Origin: Bdellovibrio sp. ArHS | GTDB taxonomy: Bacteria > Bdellovibrionota > Bdellovibrionia > Bdellovibrionales > Bdellovibrionaceae | Reading direction: 5' to 3' | NCBI RefSeq assembly: GCF_000786105.1 | Contig: NZ_JTEV01000016.1 | Coordinates: 124,001-188,000, forward strand | Length of the DNA: 64,000 nucleotides | Part shown: positions 9,751-18,041 of the stretch, one piece after another | Position numbering within the stretch: the stretch's first letter is position 1 | How the letters are laid out: every line of letters begins with the position of its first letter | Translations under genes and position numbers: made by a program | The notes under the pieces: model-generated | What the model was told of the DNA's origin: nothing | Databases searched by the model: none | What the model saw: only the letters and a program-made list of their open reading frames with translations

Positions 9751-9876
9751 ATGATTACAGATTCCAAGATCCAAAATGAAGAAAAGAATGTGCGATCTAA
9801 AACACTTTTAGTGCTGGGTCTGACGTTTCTATTGCCAGTTGTGATCACCTTGATCTTTTTATACATCAACGTTTAG
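9751..9876 (+). CDS. 41-residue single-pass membrane peptide
   Basis: A short reading frame with a good ribosome-binding site (AAGGA, 6 bases before ATG). It encodes a polar N-terminus (MITDSKIQNEEKNVRSKT) followed by one hydrophobic helix (LLVLGLTFLLPVVITLIFLY) ending INV. The charge pattern, with lysine and arginine just before the helix, suggests the N-terminus stays in the cytoplasm. No family is recognised. It stands between the rhodanese and the helicase gene, preceded by a long hairpin. Coding potential is supported by the ribosome-binding site and the helix, not by homology. Confidence 0.6.
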   Translation: MITDSKIQNEEKNVRSKTLLVLGLTFLLPVVITLIFLYINV

Positions 9877-10011
9877 TCTGGTGTTTTTTCATCTTGATAC
9901 AAGTCTTGGAATAGTCGGAAATAAACCCTTCCAGTTGGACTAGTCCTTAAGTATAGATTTGTTTGAAAAATCTAGTTTCGGCGCGATCGTAGCTTCTAAA
10001 TCACTTCGAAA

Positions 10012-12651
10012 ATGCCGATACACCTCAAGCTGTTTATGCATGAGTTATCCCGAACTTCCTCATTATTATGGAATATCCTTACGCTGTGGTTTGGACGGTG
10101 GTCGTTGCGTGCTTCAGGTGACGCCATCGTCTTAAAATGGATATTTAAAAGTAGGCAATGGGACGTGGTTGAAACCGAAGAAATTCAATATCAGCCGGGA
10201 TTTTTGTTTGGCTCAGTGACACTGATTGGAAGGTCCGCAGTTTTAAAGTTGGTCGGGGTCGAAAAAGAGACATACGATCGTCTACAGGTTTTTCTAAAAG
10301 AACAATCTCAAAGAATACTGTTAAATAATAAGACTCGTATCAACGAGTGCTTCGAGATGAGCGAAGGCTTTTTGCGCTCAGATTTCTATATTAGTGCATC
10401 AAAAAAAGATTGTTTTGCACGGAATTGGAACCAAAAATTTGATGAAGAGTTTTTCGTTCTTCTCGGTAAGTTTGATCGCAATCAATCTATAGATGGATCT
10501 CACTTCGAAGTCAGTTCTTTACTATTGAAAATCAAAGCGGTTTTAAGTCTTAAATTTCATTTCGAAGAGCTTGTGCGGCAACGTAATGAGGATTTTGTAA
10601 AGCAAGAATTAGATCGGCATCGAAAAATCTTTGACAGTGTCGAAGCGCGTCCTTTGACTGAAGAACAGCGCCTGGCCGCTATATACTTTCAAGATGTGAA
10701 TATTCTAATCGCCTCGGCGGGGTCGGGAAAAACATCATCTTTGGTTGGCAAAGCCATTTATGCTCTTAAGAAGAAGTACTTCGAACCACAAGAAATTCTG
10801 ATGCTGGCCTTTGCCAGCGAGGCAGCCGAAGGACTTAAGAATCGCTTTGCAGAAGCTTTGGCAAAACAGAATATGCGCATGACTCCGGACATTCGGACTT
10901 TTCATTCTTTGGGAATGCTGATAATTCAAACGGTCGAAGGGGCGAGACCTCAGTTGGCTCCTTGGGCGCATAAGGGCGATCTTTTTAAAACTGTTCTTGA
11001 AGATATTGTGAAGGAAGTCTGTCTGGATCCCGCGCGTGATGCTGAAATGACTTTGCTTGTTTCAACACTGATGTTTGGGAATGCCACAAGTTATGAGCAG
11101 CGTGTCTACTATCAAGATTTATTTAATGACGATTTATCTGACACGATGGAAATGAAAAACAGCGCTCGCGAAAGAACTCCGTCTTTAAGGACTTTAAATG
11201 GAGAACAGGTTCGGTCATTGGAGGAGCTGATCATCGCAAATTGGCTTTATTTGCACAACATTAAATATGTGTACGAAAAGGAAACGGAAATTCTCAGAAA
11301 TGGCGAAGAGCAAGGAACACGCCGTCATTTCAATCCGGATTTTTATTATCCTGATGTGGATGTTTATCACGAGCACTTCGCTTTGGATAGAAACGGCGAA
11401 GCGCCGGCTTTTATTGGCGAGAAGTATGTTTCAATCGTAGAGTGGAAAAGAAAGTATTTTCAAGAAAGTCAGACGCGTTTTTTTGAGACTCATAGTTCGA
11501 TGTTCTTAGATGGCAGTGTTTTGCCCTTTTTAAAAGCGCAATTGAGCACTTTCGGTTTGAATCCTGAGCCGAAAAACCTTGATTCGGAATCTGCTGAATT
11601 TGCGGAAGCAAAAGACGCTCTGATTGGACATTTTGCGACGATTATTAAGCAGATCCGCAATCAGGGCAAGACATCCCAGAATCTCGACGTGAAACCATTT
11701 GATTTTTTGAGTCAGGCATTTCACAACTTGGTTCTTGCGGTCCTCAAAAGATATGAGCACGCCTTAAGGAAAAACAATCTTATAGATTTTGAAGAGATGC
11801 TAATTAGGGCTTCACTTTATGTCGAGAATAGAGCGTATAGAAGTCCCTATAAATTTATCTGTATTGATGAATTTCAGGACATTTCTCAAGGGCGCAGACG
11901 TCTGGTGAAGGCTCTTCTAGACCAGCATGCCGAGGCGTCTTTGTTCGCTGTCGGCGATGATTGGCAGGGGATCTATCGCTTCGCCGGAGCGGATTTGGAC
12001 ATCTTTACGCGGGCAGAAAAGTATTTTGGTGTGACACAAGAGCTTTTTCTGACAAATACATTTCGAAGCAATCAAGGAATTGCTGATGCTGCCTCTTGGT
12101 TTGTGCAAAAGAATCCTCTGCAAAAGAAGAAGGCCGTGGTTGCCCATGACAACAGAAGGAAAGGTGTTTTGGATGTTTTGAGCTATGACTCGGATTATGG
12201 AGCCTTCCCAGAAATCGAAAAGCAGTTACAGGTCTTAGCAAAAGAACTCACCGCTAAAAATGAGCGAGCCAAAGTATTTATTTTAAGTAGGTATAACTAC
12301 TTGCTTCCGCATCCCAGCAAAATACGTGAGTGGAACAAGGTATATTCGAAAAATCTGGAAATCTTAGGAACGAGTTTTCATGGCTCCAAAGGCCTTGAAG
12401 CCGACTATGTATTTATATTGGGTATGAACAGTGGTCCCATGGGGTTTCCATCCATAAAAAATGATCATCCCTTTGTGCAAATGTACATGCCAGAAGCGGA
12501 CGTCTTTCCTTATGCCGAAGAACGACGCCTTTTTTATGTCGCCTTAACAAGGGCGAAAAGAAAGGCCTTTTTATTGACTAGGAAGGGAATACCTTCGCTA
12601 TTCTTGCAGGAACTTTTAGAGATCCCCAACGCCAACACCTATTTCTCTTAG
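10012..12651 (+). CDS. helD: Helicase IV-like UvrD/Rep-family helicase with nuclease-like insertion
   Basis: 879-residue SF1A 3'-5' DNA helicase. It has the N-terminal region typical of E. coli helicase IV (about 1-200), a Q motif PLTEEQRLAAI (214-224) and Walker A ASAGSGKT (about 234-241). Motif Ia is ILMLAFASEAAEGL, motif II IDEFQDIS (about D619) and motif III AVGDDWQGIYRFAG. Motif V is TSFHGSKGLEADYVFILG and motif VI is YVALTRAKRKAF. Between about residues 400 and 500 there is an insert not found in E. coli HelD, with ELIIANWLYLHNIKYVYE, NPDFYYPD (D443) and VYHEHF (E454). It looks like a PD-(D/E)XK nuclease core. Its likely role is DNA repair or processing of recombination intermediates. 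No clear ribosome-binding site is visible; ATG 10036 is an alternative start. Confidence 0.88.
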   Translation: MPIHLKLFMHELSRTSSLLWNILTLWFGRWSLRASGDAIVLKWIFKSRQWDVVETEEIQYQPGFLFGSVTLIGRSAVLKLVGVEKETYDRLQVFLKEQSQRILLNNKTRINECFEMSEGFLRSDFYISASKKDCFARNWNQKFDEEFFVLLGKFDRNQSIDGSHFEVSSLLLKIKAVLSLKFHFEELVRQRNEDFVKQELDRHRKIFDSVEARPLTEEQRLAAIYFQDVNILIASAGSGKTSSLVGKAIYALKKKYFEPQEILMLAFASEAAEGLKNRFAEALAKQNMRMTPDIRTFHSLGMLIIQTVEGARPQLAPWAHKGDLFKTVLEDIVKEVCLDPARDAEMTLLVSTLMFGNATSYEQRVYYQDLFNDDLSDTMEMKNSARERTPSLRTLNGEQVRSLEELIIANWLYLHNIKYVYEKETEILRNGEEQGTRRHFNPDFYYPDVDVYHEHFALDRNGEAPAFIGEKYVSIVEWKRKYFQESQTRFFETHSSMFLDGSVLPFLKAQLSTFGLNPEPKNLDSESAEFAEAKDALIGHFATIIKQIRNQGKTSQNLDVKPFDFLSQAFHNLVLAVLKRYEHALRKNNLIDFEEMLIRASLYVENRAYRSPYKFICIDEFQDISQGRRRLVKALLDQHAEASLFAVGDDWQGIYRFAGADLDIFTRAEKYFGVTQELFLTNTFRSNQGIADAASWFVQKNPLQKKKAVVAHDNRRKGVLDVLSYDSDYGAFPEIEKQLQVLAKELTAKNERAKVFILSRYNYLLPHPSKIREWNKVYSKNLEILGTSFHGSKGLEADYVFILGMNSGPMGFPSIKNDHPFVQMYMPEADVFPYAEERRLFYVALTRAKRKAFLLTRKGIPSLFLQELLEIPNANTYFS

Positions 12652-12697
12652 TTGATCATTCGCGAAGTGACCTCTTTTTCTTGTGGGCGGCATTTTC

Positions 12698-13987
12698 TTA
12701 AAGAATAAGATAACCCAAAATGTCTTCGAACTGGCCTTTGGGTTCGTAAGAGTTTCTTAAAAGCTTGCGGAATTGTTCCTGATTGGCGCTTTTAGAAAGA
12801 GCCTTAGCGTATTTTTTAGCGGTTAAAATCCAGCTTTCGCGTGCGGGGTAGGCGCCTTTAGAAACCCGTTCTAAGATCACGGCCATCTTGACGGTGTTGA
12901 CGACAAGAAGTTTCGAGCGGCGGTTTAGCGAATAGCGTAATTGCAGGATCTTCTGGCAAAGGGCGAAGTTTTTTTCACGGATCGCAAAAATAAATTCGAT
13001 TTGCAGAAGCTTCTGATTCTTTTGGATTTCGCTTTTGCCTCCGGCCAGTTGGCGAGCGCGCTCCAGATGTTTTCGCGCCATGCTAGCGTCCTCGAAATGA
13101 AACGCGACCAAAGCCTGTCCATAGTGGGCAACGGCTTCCGTGATTCTGAAGTTACTGCGGCGGGCGTGCCATTCAGCGCGGTGATAGTATTTGCCAGACT
13201 GAGAAAAATTCTTGCGCCGGATTTCTAAGCGCGCCAACTGGATATACTTCAACGAAATGCCGCGACGAGGAGAGTGGCGCGTGCGAAGCTCTAAGGCAAT
13301 AGACTTTCTGAGAAGACTATTGGCCATCATAAAATCGTTTTGGGCGAGGTGGATCTTCGCCTGGCGATAAAGAACCTCTGATCGCAAAAGAGAGTTCGGC
13401 GTATCCTGAAGTACTTGCAGGGCTTGTTCCAGGCTTTGTGTTGCCTCGGAAATTTCTCCCAGCATTAAAAATGTAGAGCTTTGATAGCAGAGAACGTGGA
13501 CCGTCATGCGCGAGTCTTGCACGGCCCGTGACAAAGCCAAAGCTTTTTGCAGATACCGTTTCGCTGAACGATACAGCCCCAACTGATATTTGATGTATCC
13601 TATGTGCATGAAAAGCTGGGCTTCCTGATCAGTAGGAAGAGGAACTCCCTCAAACTCCTTCAGGATATTCAAATAAGAGTCCCATTTTTTGGTGGAATGT
13701 AAGGCCCGAACGATGTCCTTAGAGAAAAGTTCATCAAGAATTTTGTTTTTGACAAGAACGCGGACCGTTTTTTCGGGGAAGGTGATCTCGTCAATAGGGC
13801 ACTGAAGAAAATCACTCATTCTTTGCACAGTTTCGGTTTTGACCTTGGTGACATGCCCGTTGACCCATCTTTGGACGGTCTTAATATTCACGGCAAGAAA
13901 TTCTGCAAGTTGAGTTTGGGTGACTTCTCGCAAGCTAATTTTCTGTTTTAAGGCATCAGAGTTAAGTTGGGAGTAGGTACCAAGCAT
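12698..13987 (-). CDS. XRE-type HTH regulator with TPR domain
   Basis: 429 residues. An N-terminal helix-turn-helix (about 15-70; SLREVTQTQLAEFLAVNIKTVQRW, then MSDFLQCPIDEITF) is followed by an all-helical tetratricopeptide region. The TPR-like units include YIKYQLGLYRSAKRYLQKAL, CYQSSTFLMLGEISEATQSL, VLYRQAKIHLAQNDFMMANS and AHYGQALVAFHFEDASMARK. The layout resembles peptide-sensing XRE-TPR regulators (Rgg/PlcR type), but the ligand is unknown. An inverted repeat lies 77-100 bases upstream of its start, so autoregulation or control of the divergent chemoreceptor gene is possible. Confidence 0.83.
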   Translation of the reverse strand: MLGTYSQLNSDALKQKISLREVTQTQLAEFLAVNIKTVQRWVNGHVTKVKTETVQRMSDFLQCPIDEITFPEKTVRVLVKNKILDELFSKDIVRALHSTKKWDSYLNILKEFEGVPLPTDQEAQLFMHIGYIKYQLGLYRSAKRYLQKALALSRAVQDSRMTVHVLCYQSSTFLMLGEISEATQSLEQALQVLQDTPNSLLRSEVLYRQAKIHLAQNDFMMANSLLRKSIALELRTRHSPRRGISLKYIQLARLEIRRKNFSQSGKYYHRAEWHARRSNFRITEAVAHYGQALVAFHFEDASMARKHLERARQLAGGKSEIQKNQKLLQIEFIFAIREKNFALCQKILQLRYSLNRRSKLLVVNTVKMAVILERVSKGAYPARESWILTAKKYAKALSKSANQEQFRKLLRNSYEPKGQFEDILGYLIL

Positions 13988-14063
13988 GATTTATCCTACC
14001 TGACCCCCAGGATTATACCAGCTCGAAAATATGATTTTTCAGCCCAAGGGAACGATGTCCTAG

Positions 14064-14087
14064 ATGTCCTAAAGACATTTAGGACAT
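14064..14087. promoter_or_regulatory. Perfect inverted repeat, candidate operator
   Basis: ATGTCCTAAA (14064-14073) and TTTAGGACAT (14078-14087) are perfect 10-base arms around GACA. An extra direct half copy, GATGTCCTA, lies one turn upstream at 14054-14062. The site is between the XRE-TPR regulator and the chemoreceptor and has the size and symmetry of a dimer-binding operator. Confidence 0.55.
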
Positions 14088-14129
14088 TGGTTTTCGTCAG
14101 GGAAAGTGAAAGCGGTTTCGTTTTGTATC

Positions 14130-14157
14130 TAAAGAATTACGATCCCAGGGCCGAACA
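14130..14157 (+). promoter_or_regulatory. Candidate sigma-28 promoter of the chemoreceptor
   Basis: TAAA (14130-14133), 16 bases, then GCCGAACA (14150-14157). This resembles the FliA pattern TAAA-N15-GCCGATAA with two mismatches in the -10. It is placed about 40 bases before the start of a chemotaxis gene, as expected for a motility promoter. Confidence 0.5.
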
Positions 14158-14200
14158 TTAAGCGTCACACCCCGGTGGATTAAGAATAAAGGATCGCGCA

Positions 14201-15703
14201 ATGAAAAAGTGGAGTCTCAACTTAAAGATAGTTTTTGTCATAAGTATTTTAATACTTGGGAGCATTTGTATTTCCGGAATGAGCTTGTACCAGATGGGAG
14301 GCATAAATAGCTCCCTGGAAGAAATCACTGACGTTCGCGTGAAAAGTGTGATGGAGGCAGAAAAGATCCGACAGATCTTTTACACGCAGATTATCAATGA
14401 AAGAAATTTTATGATTTACGATACGCTCGAAGGTAAGGCCCGTGTCGCCGAGCTGATTGTAAAAAGGGACAAAGAAATCCGCGATTTGATCAACGAAAGA
14501 AAAAAGCATTCCGATCCTCATGCGGCTAAGAATCTTGACGAATTTGTCGCGGTCTATGAAAACTGGCATAAAACAAATGCCGAAGTGGTAAAGCTCATGG
14601 TCGGCGGCAAAGAAAAAGAAGGATTGGAGCTTATCCTGTCGAAAGGACGTGACCTGCGTTTGGCCGGAGAAGCAGCCACCGACAAAATGGTTCAGCACGA
14701 CATAGAAGAAATGAATAAAACAAGAAAAGCGGCTAGCGATACTTATTCCCAAGCGAAAACCCTGACGAGTTTTATCAGTCTGTTATCGATCTTGATTGGT
14801 GTTACGATGGCATTCTTGGTTCTTAGAGCGGCAAGCCGGGCGATTCACCAAGTGATTTCGGATTTGCAGGACAACTCGACCCATGTCACGCAGGCGTCGC
14901 GGCAAATCGCTTCAGCTTCAGAAGAACTCTCTTCCGCTTCGACCGAACAGGCTTCTTCATTGGAAGAAACCGTAGCCACCTTGGAAGAGCTGACCTCCAT
15001 GGTAAAACTGAACTCGAGCAATGCCAAAGAGGCGGCAAGACTGGCCAGCCTCACGCGCGAAATCGCCATCAAAGGGGAATCAGAAATTCGTCTCTTGGTG
15101 AATTCAATGGGTGTGATTTCCGAGGACTCGCGAAAAATTGAAGAAATCACAAGTGTCGTAGATGATATCGCCTTTCAAACAAATCTTCTGGCCTTGAATG
15201 CGGCTGTCGAGGCGGCACGGGCGGGAGAGCAGGGGAAAGGTTTCGCCGTTGTGGCGGAAGCTGTTCGCAATCTAGCCCAAAGAAGTTCTTCAGCGGCTAA
15301 GGACATTGCCGATCTTATAAAAGGAAGTGTGGCGAAGATTGAAGTGGGCAGTCAGCAAGCCTCACAAAGTGGTCGAGTTCTGGAAGAGATCGTGAATTCT
15401 GTAAAAAAGGTTTCGGATCTTAACTCCGAGATCGCAACGGCCAGTGAAGAACAGTCGCATGGGATCCAACAAATCGGCAAGGCCATGAACCAGCTGGATC
15501 AGGTCACGCAAGTCAATGCGGCAACATCCGAAGAAGCGGCGGCTTCAGCTCAGGAACTTTCGAGTCAGTCTGAGAGTCTCTCCAACGCTGTTCATATTCT
15601 GATTGAAGCCATCGACGGGGTGAAAGCGGCTGACGTCCCCCGCTTTTTGTCGCATCAAAATGAAGCAGTGGAACCAGCAGCTCCTCAGAGAAAAGTGGCG
15701 TAA
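14201..15703 (+). CDS. Methyl-accepting chemotaxis protein
   Basis: 500-residue transmembrane chemoreceptor. TM1 is at about 9-29, a periplasmic four-helix-bundle ligand domain at about 30-185 and TM2 at about 187-208 (TSFISLLSILIGVTMAFLVL). The signalling coiled coil carries the conserved hairpin VVDDIAFQTNLLALNAAVEAARAGEQGKGFAVVAEAVRNLAQRS. The segment after TM2 goes almost directly into the methylation helix (SEELSSASTEQASSLEE), so a complete HAMP domain appears to be missing. There is no CheR-binding pentapeptide at the C-terminus (ends QRKVA). The start at 14201 has AAAGGA upstream. It senses an unknown small ligand and signals through CheA/CheW. Confidence 0.93.
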   Translation: MKKWSLNLKIVFVISILILGSICISGMSLYQMGGINSSLEEITDVRVKSVMEAEKIRQIFYTQIINERNFMIYDTLEGKARVAELIVKRDKEIRDLINERKKHSDPHAAKNLDEFVAVYENWHKTNAEVVKLMVGGKEKEGLELILSKGRDLRLAGEAATDKMVQHDIEEMNKTRKAASDTYSQAKTLTSFISLLSILIGVTMAFLVLRAASRAIHQVISDLQDNSTHVTQASRQIASASEELSSASTEQASSLEETVATLEELTSMVKLNSSNAKEAARLASLTREIAIKGESEIRLLVNSMGVISEDSRKIEEITSVVDDIAFQTNLLALNAAVEAARAGEQGKGFAVVAEAVRNLAQRSSSAAKDIADLIKGSVAKIEVGSQQASQSGRVLEEIVNSVKKVSDLNSEIATASEEQSHGIQQIGKAMNQLDQVTQVNAATSEEAAASAQELSSQSESLSNAVHILIEAIDGVKAADVPRFLSHQNEAVEPAAPQRKVA

Positions 15704-15722
15704 TAGACACTGAAGTTCCCCG

Positions 15723-15760
15723 GAGAAGACTTTTCAGAGAAATCTTTGGAAGGTCTTCTC
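15723..15760 (+). terminator. Possible terminator after the chemoreceptor gene
   Basis: GAGAAGAC (15723-15730) pairs perfectly with GTCTTCTC (15753-15760). The T run begins only about 14 bases later, so termination efficiency is uncertain. Confidence 0.45.
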
Positions 15761-15817
15761 GCATTTAAATTCAATTTTTTTTTGTTCGCTTGGTGCCCTA
15801 TCCCTGGTGGATTTGAC

Positions 15818-15844
15818 TAATCTTTCACAGAAATGCTCCGATAA
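15818..15844 (+). promoter_or_regulatory. Sigma-28-like promoter of the pilin/collagen gene
   Basis: TAAT (15818-15821), exactly 15 bases, TCCGATAA (15837-15844). It has one mismatch in each element from TAAA-N15-GCCGATAA. Transcription would start near 15851, leaving a leader of about 70 bases before ATG 15920. Confidence 0.65.
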
Positions 15845-15919
15845 TTCGAGTGTTGATTGAGAGGAAAAGTTCATCCGTATCTATGTGTTTCGGAGAAATT
15901 CTGACGATCCTCAGCTGAA

Positions 15920-17071
15920 ATGTCTGAATTTAAAGAGTGGGAGATTGTTTTGAAAGACACATTTTTTTCTTGGTCTTCATGTCTATTGAAACGTCGCCTT
16001 TTTCCGAAGCAAGCAAAGGTGAGTGTCCCTAAGAAGAGAACCTCTGAGGCGGGATCCATCCTTGTTCAAGTATTAGTCTTAATTGGAGCTGTCGGATTCA
16101 TGGCGTCTGTTGTCGCTTCTTTAAGCCAACAAATGAACAAAAGCATGATGCAGTTTAACCTGACCACATCGGTCACACAGATACGGTTGAACTTGCTTGG
16201 GACCATCGGGAACGATGACGCCTGGACGGCTACGATAGAACATCCATCGAATGAATCTGTATTCAATTGTTTGAAAAAGGGCAGTCCTGCATGTGTGAAC
16301 GAGTCTAAACATGCTTTCAAGCTTTATGATGCTTCAAAAACTCTTGTTTACGATTCTACGAAACCGAACAATGGCTTTGCTACAAATGGCACTCCTTGCT
16401 CGACCTTCTCAGAGGCCAAGGGCGACGATGCCTGTCCTCTTCGTGTAAACCTATTTTGGGAACCCGTTTGTTCGAGCGATTGCAAACGTCCGCAGGACTT
16501 CGTTCGCGTGGAGTTTACTTATAAACCTAAGTCCCAAGATTTGGGACTTCTCTTTAATCCCACAAGACATTCGCTTCGTCAGTCGCGGATTTACCTGTCG
16601 AATGCGACCCCCGTGGTGACCTGTGGTGGTGCCGGAAAAATTTATTTACCTACGGGCTTCAACGGATTTAGCGCCGATAGCAATGGGTGCGTCGACCCCG
16701 TCGCCTTTCGCGGGCCAGCAGGGCCTCAAGGTCCAGCAGGACCACAGGGACCTGCGGGTCCACAAGGGCCGGCAGGACCGCAAGGACCTCCGGGGCCGTC
16801 GGCGGAAGCAGGAGCTGTGGCGTCTTCAGGAGGGGGCGCAGGAGGCACGGCCAGCAGTGGGAGTGGCACAGCAAGCAGCGGGACGAGCAGTCCCCCTGTA
16901 AGCGTTCCTGTCAAGGTGACTTGTCGAGTAGAGAGCATAAGTCTTTCAAATAGCGTGGGAATGCCTTCTTGTCCGGGTACCTATGCCATAAGTAGTGTCG
17001 CTTGTAGAAACGACGGAGAAAATGGTCATTGTGCCTTTACCTGCATTCGAACTGTTTGCTCTGGTGAATAG
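15920..17071 (+). CDS. Pilin-like anchored protein with collagen-like repeat
   Basis: 383 residues. A hydrophobic helix at about 46-68 (GSILVQVLVLIGAVGFMASV) follows a basic leader KKRTSEAG, the arrangement of a type IV prepilin N-terminus though without the usual Glu5. A globular region with several cysteines follows (about 75-260). Ten perfect Gly-X-Y triplets (265-294) come next, then a Gly/Ser/Ala linker and a cysteine-rich C-terminal domain (CRVESIS to CSGE, eight cysteines). The collagen stretch should trimerise. ATG 15920 has no clear ribosome-binding site. GTG 16019 would give a prepilin leader of normal length (about 12 residues) and is a serious alternative. Family and function are not known; a surface fibre or adhesin is likely. 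Confidence 0.8.
   Translation: MSEFKEWEIVLKDTFFSWSSCLLKRRLFPKQAKVSVPKKRTSEAGSILVQVLVLIGAVGFMASVVASLSQQMNKSMMQFNLTTSVTQIRLNLLGTIGNDDAWTATIEHPSNESVFNCLKKGSPACVNESKHAFKLYDASKTLVYDSTKPNNGFATNGTPCSTFSEAKGDDACPLRVNLFWEPVCSSDCKRPQDFVRVEFTYKPKSQDLGLLFNPTRHSLRQSRIYLSNATPVVTCGGAGKIYLPTGFNGFSADSNGCVDPVAFRGPAGPQGPAGPQGPAGPQGPAGPQGPPGPSAEAGAVASSGGGAGGTASSGSGTASSGTSSPPVSVPVKVTCRVESISLSNSVGMPSCPGTYAISSVACRNDGENGHCAFTCIRTVCSGE
16712..16801 (+). repeat. Collagen-like Gly-X-Y coding repeat
   Basis: Ten consecutive GPA, GPQ, GPP or GPS triplets, encoded by near-identical 9- and 18-base units rich in GGN CCN. Such tracts expand and contract easily and could be phase- or length-variable. Confidence 0.9.
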
Positions 17072-17082
17072 TCACGAATAAA

Positions 17083-17102
17083 GGGCGAAGAAACTTTCGC
17101 CC
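17083..17102 (-). terminator. Terminator of the Calx-beta-like lipoprotein gene
   Basis: GGGCGAA (17083-17089) pairs with TTCGCCC (17096-17102). On the minus strand the stem is followed by TTTATT, just past the stop codon at 17115. Confidence 0.6.
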
Positions 17103-17114
17103 GAGTTCTGCCGA

Positions 17115-17984
17115 TTACTGTCGTTCGTTGCGATAAAGACACGCTTCATGCCCCATATCGCTGGCGTACACGATTTTATCTTTATTCTCATCGTCATTAA
17201 TATTGATCGTGAAGTTCGACTCTTCCCAAGGCTGAATCACGTAAGCAGGTTGGGGATTTAAAAGTTGACCGGTTGCTTTATTCATCCACTGAGTTGCGGT
17301 GTTTAAACTCAAAGTGATTGATCGCGTCCCGTCTCGGAGGGAGTTGTTAATCAACTGGATTTTAAAGTGTGTTCCATAAAAAATATTTGTGACGGTGCCT
17401 CCGGTGGCTCGTCCTAATTCTGACGGGTCGAACTCGAAAGGCCCCAGCAGACGATAGTCTACTCCGGCAACGGCCGTACCACCCACTTTTAGGTAGTTTC
17501 TTCCCACGGTATTCGTCGGGTATTCCGTCGATGACGATGAAACTAATCGAACGACAAAAGTCAGGATTTCGTCACTTTCACAAACGTCGGCCTTATTGTC
17601 ACCATAGAGTCCCCCGGCGAGGACGGCGGCTCCGAGTCCTGCGGGGCGAAGAACATCCGAAGTCGAGAACACTTTTGCTCCCGCCATGGCTGTCGTATAA
17701 ACGAGACCGCGCATCAAATGAGCGTTGTCTCGACTGGCCTGAACGGGATAAGAGGGTTGAGTGGGCGCTGAAGCGGGAGGTGCCGCAGGCTCGGGAATGG
17801 ATGGGGTCGGATTGTCATCAGCGATGATGTCGGTATTAAGATCTGGAGTGCCAACGCTTGGTGACTGCACACTTTCTTCGATGACTTTAAATTGCATCGG
17901 ATTGTTAGAACAGTTTTGAAATAGAACCAAAGATGTCAAAATCCCCGGTAATAAGATGAATAGTACTCGACGCTTTGTTTCCAT
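17115..17984 (-). CDS. Lipoprotein with Calx-beta-like domain
   Basis: About 289 residues with a signal peptide METKRRVLFILLPGILTSLVLFQNC, where the Cys in FQNC is the probable lipidation site although the lipobox is loose. A Pro/Ala/Ser-rich linker follows (about 40-85). The C-terminal half has the pattern of a Calx-beta unit: GGTAVAGVDYRLLGPFEF, then FKIQLINNSLRDGTRSITLSL and INDDENKD. These modules are common in calcium-binding adhesins. ATG 17984 is chosen over ATG 18008 because GGGGGAAG precedes it. It is convergent with the pilin/collagen gene. The function is unknown beyond a probable surface location. Confidence 0.75.
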   Translation of the reverse strand: METKRRVLFILLPGILTSLVLFQNCSNNPMQFKVIEESVQSPSVGTPDLNTDIIADDNPTPSIPEPAAPPASAPTQPSYPVQASRDNAHLMRGLVYTTAMAGAKVFSTSDVLRPAGLGAAVLAGGLYGDNKADVCESDEILTFVVRLVSSSSTEYPTNTVGRNYLKVGGTAVAGVDYRLLGPFEFDPSELGRATGGTVTNIFYGTHFKIQLINNSLRDGTRSITLSLNTATQWMNKATGQLLNPQPAYVIQPWEESNFTININDDENKDKIVYASDMGHEACLYRNERQ

Positions 17985-18014
17985 ATCTTCCCCCAAAAAA
18001 ATCAACATGCAAAG

Positions 18015-18041
18015 ATCATGGCCGCCGTCTTGAAGGGTTTA
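18015..18041 (-). promoter_or_regulatory. Weak sigma-28-like promoter candidate
   Basis: On the minus strand TAAA (18041-18038), 15 bases, GCCATGAT (18022-18015). The spacing fits sigma-28 but the -10 matches only in part. It is upstream of the Calx-beta-like lipoprotein gene. Confidence 0.3.

Noticed and set aside
13967-14161. A 64-codon plus-strand frame across the operator and promoter region
   Set aside because: It overlaps the regulator start on the other strand, spans the inverted repeat and the sigma-28-like promoter, and has no ribosome-binding site.
16712-16801. Tandem repeat read as a CRISPR or noncoding satellite
   Set aside because: The repeat is in frame and encodes perfect Gly-X-Y collagen triplets.
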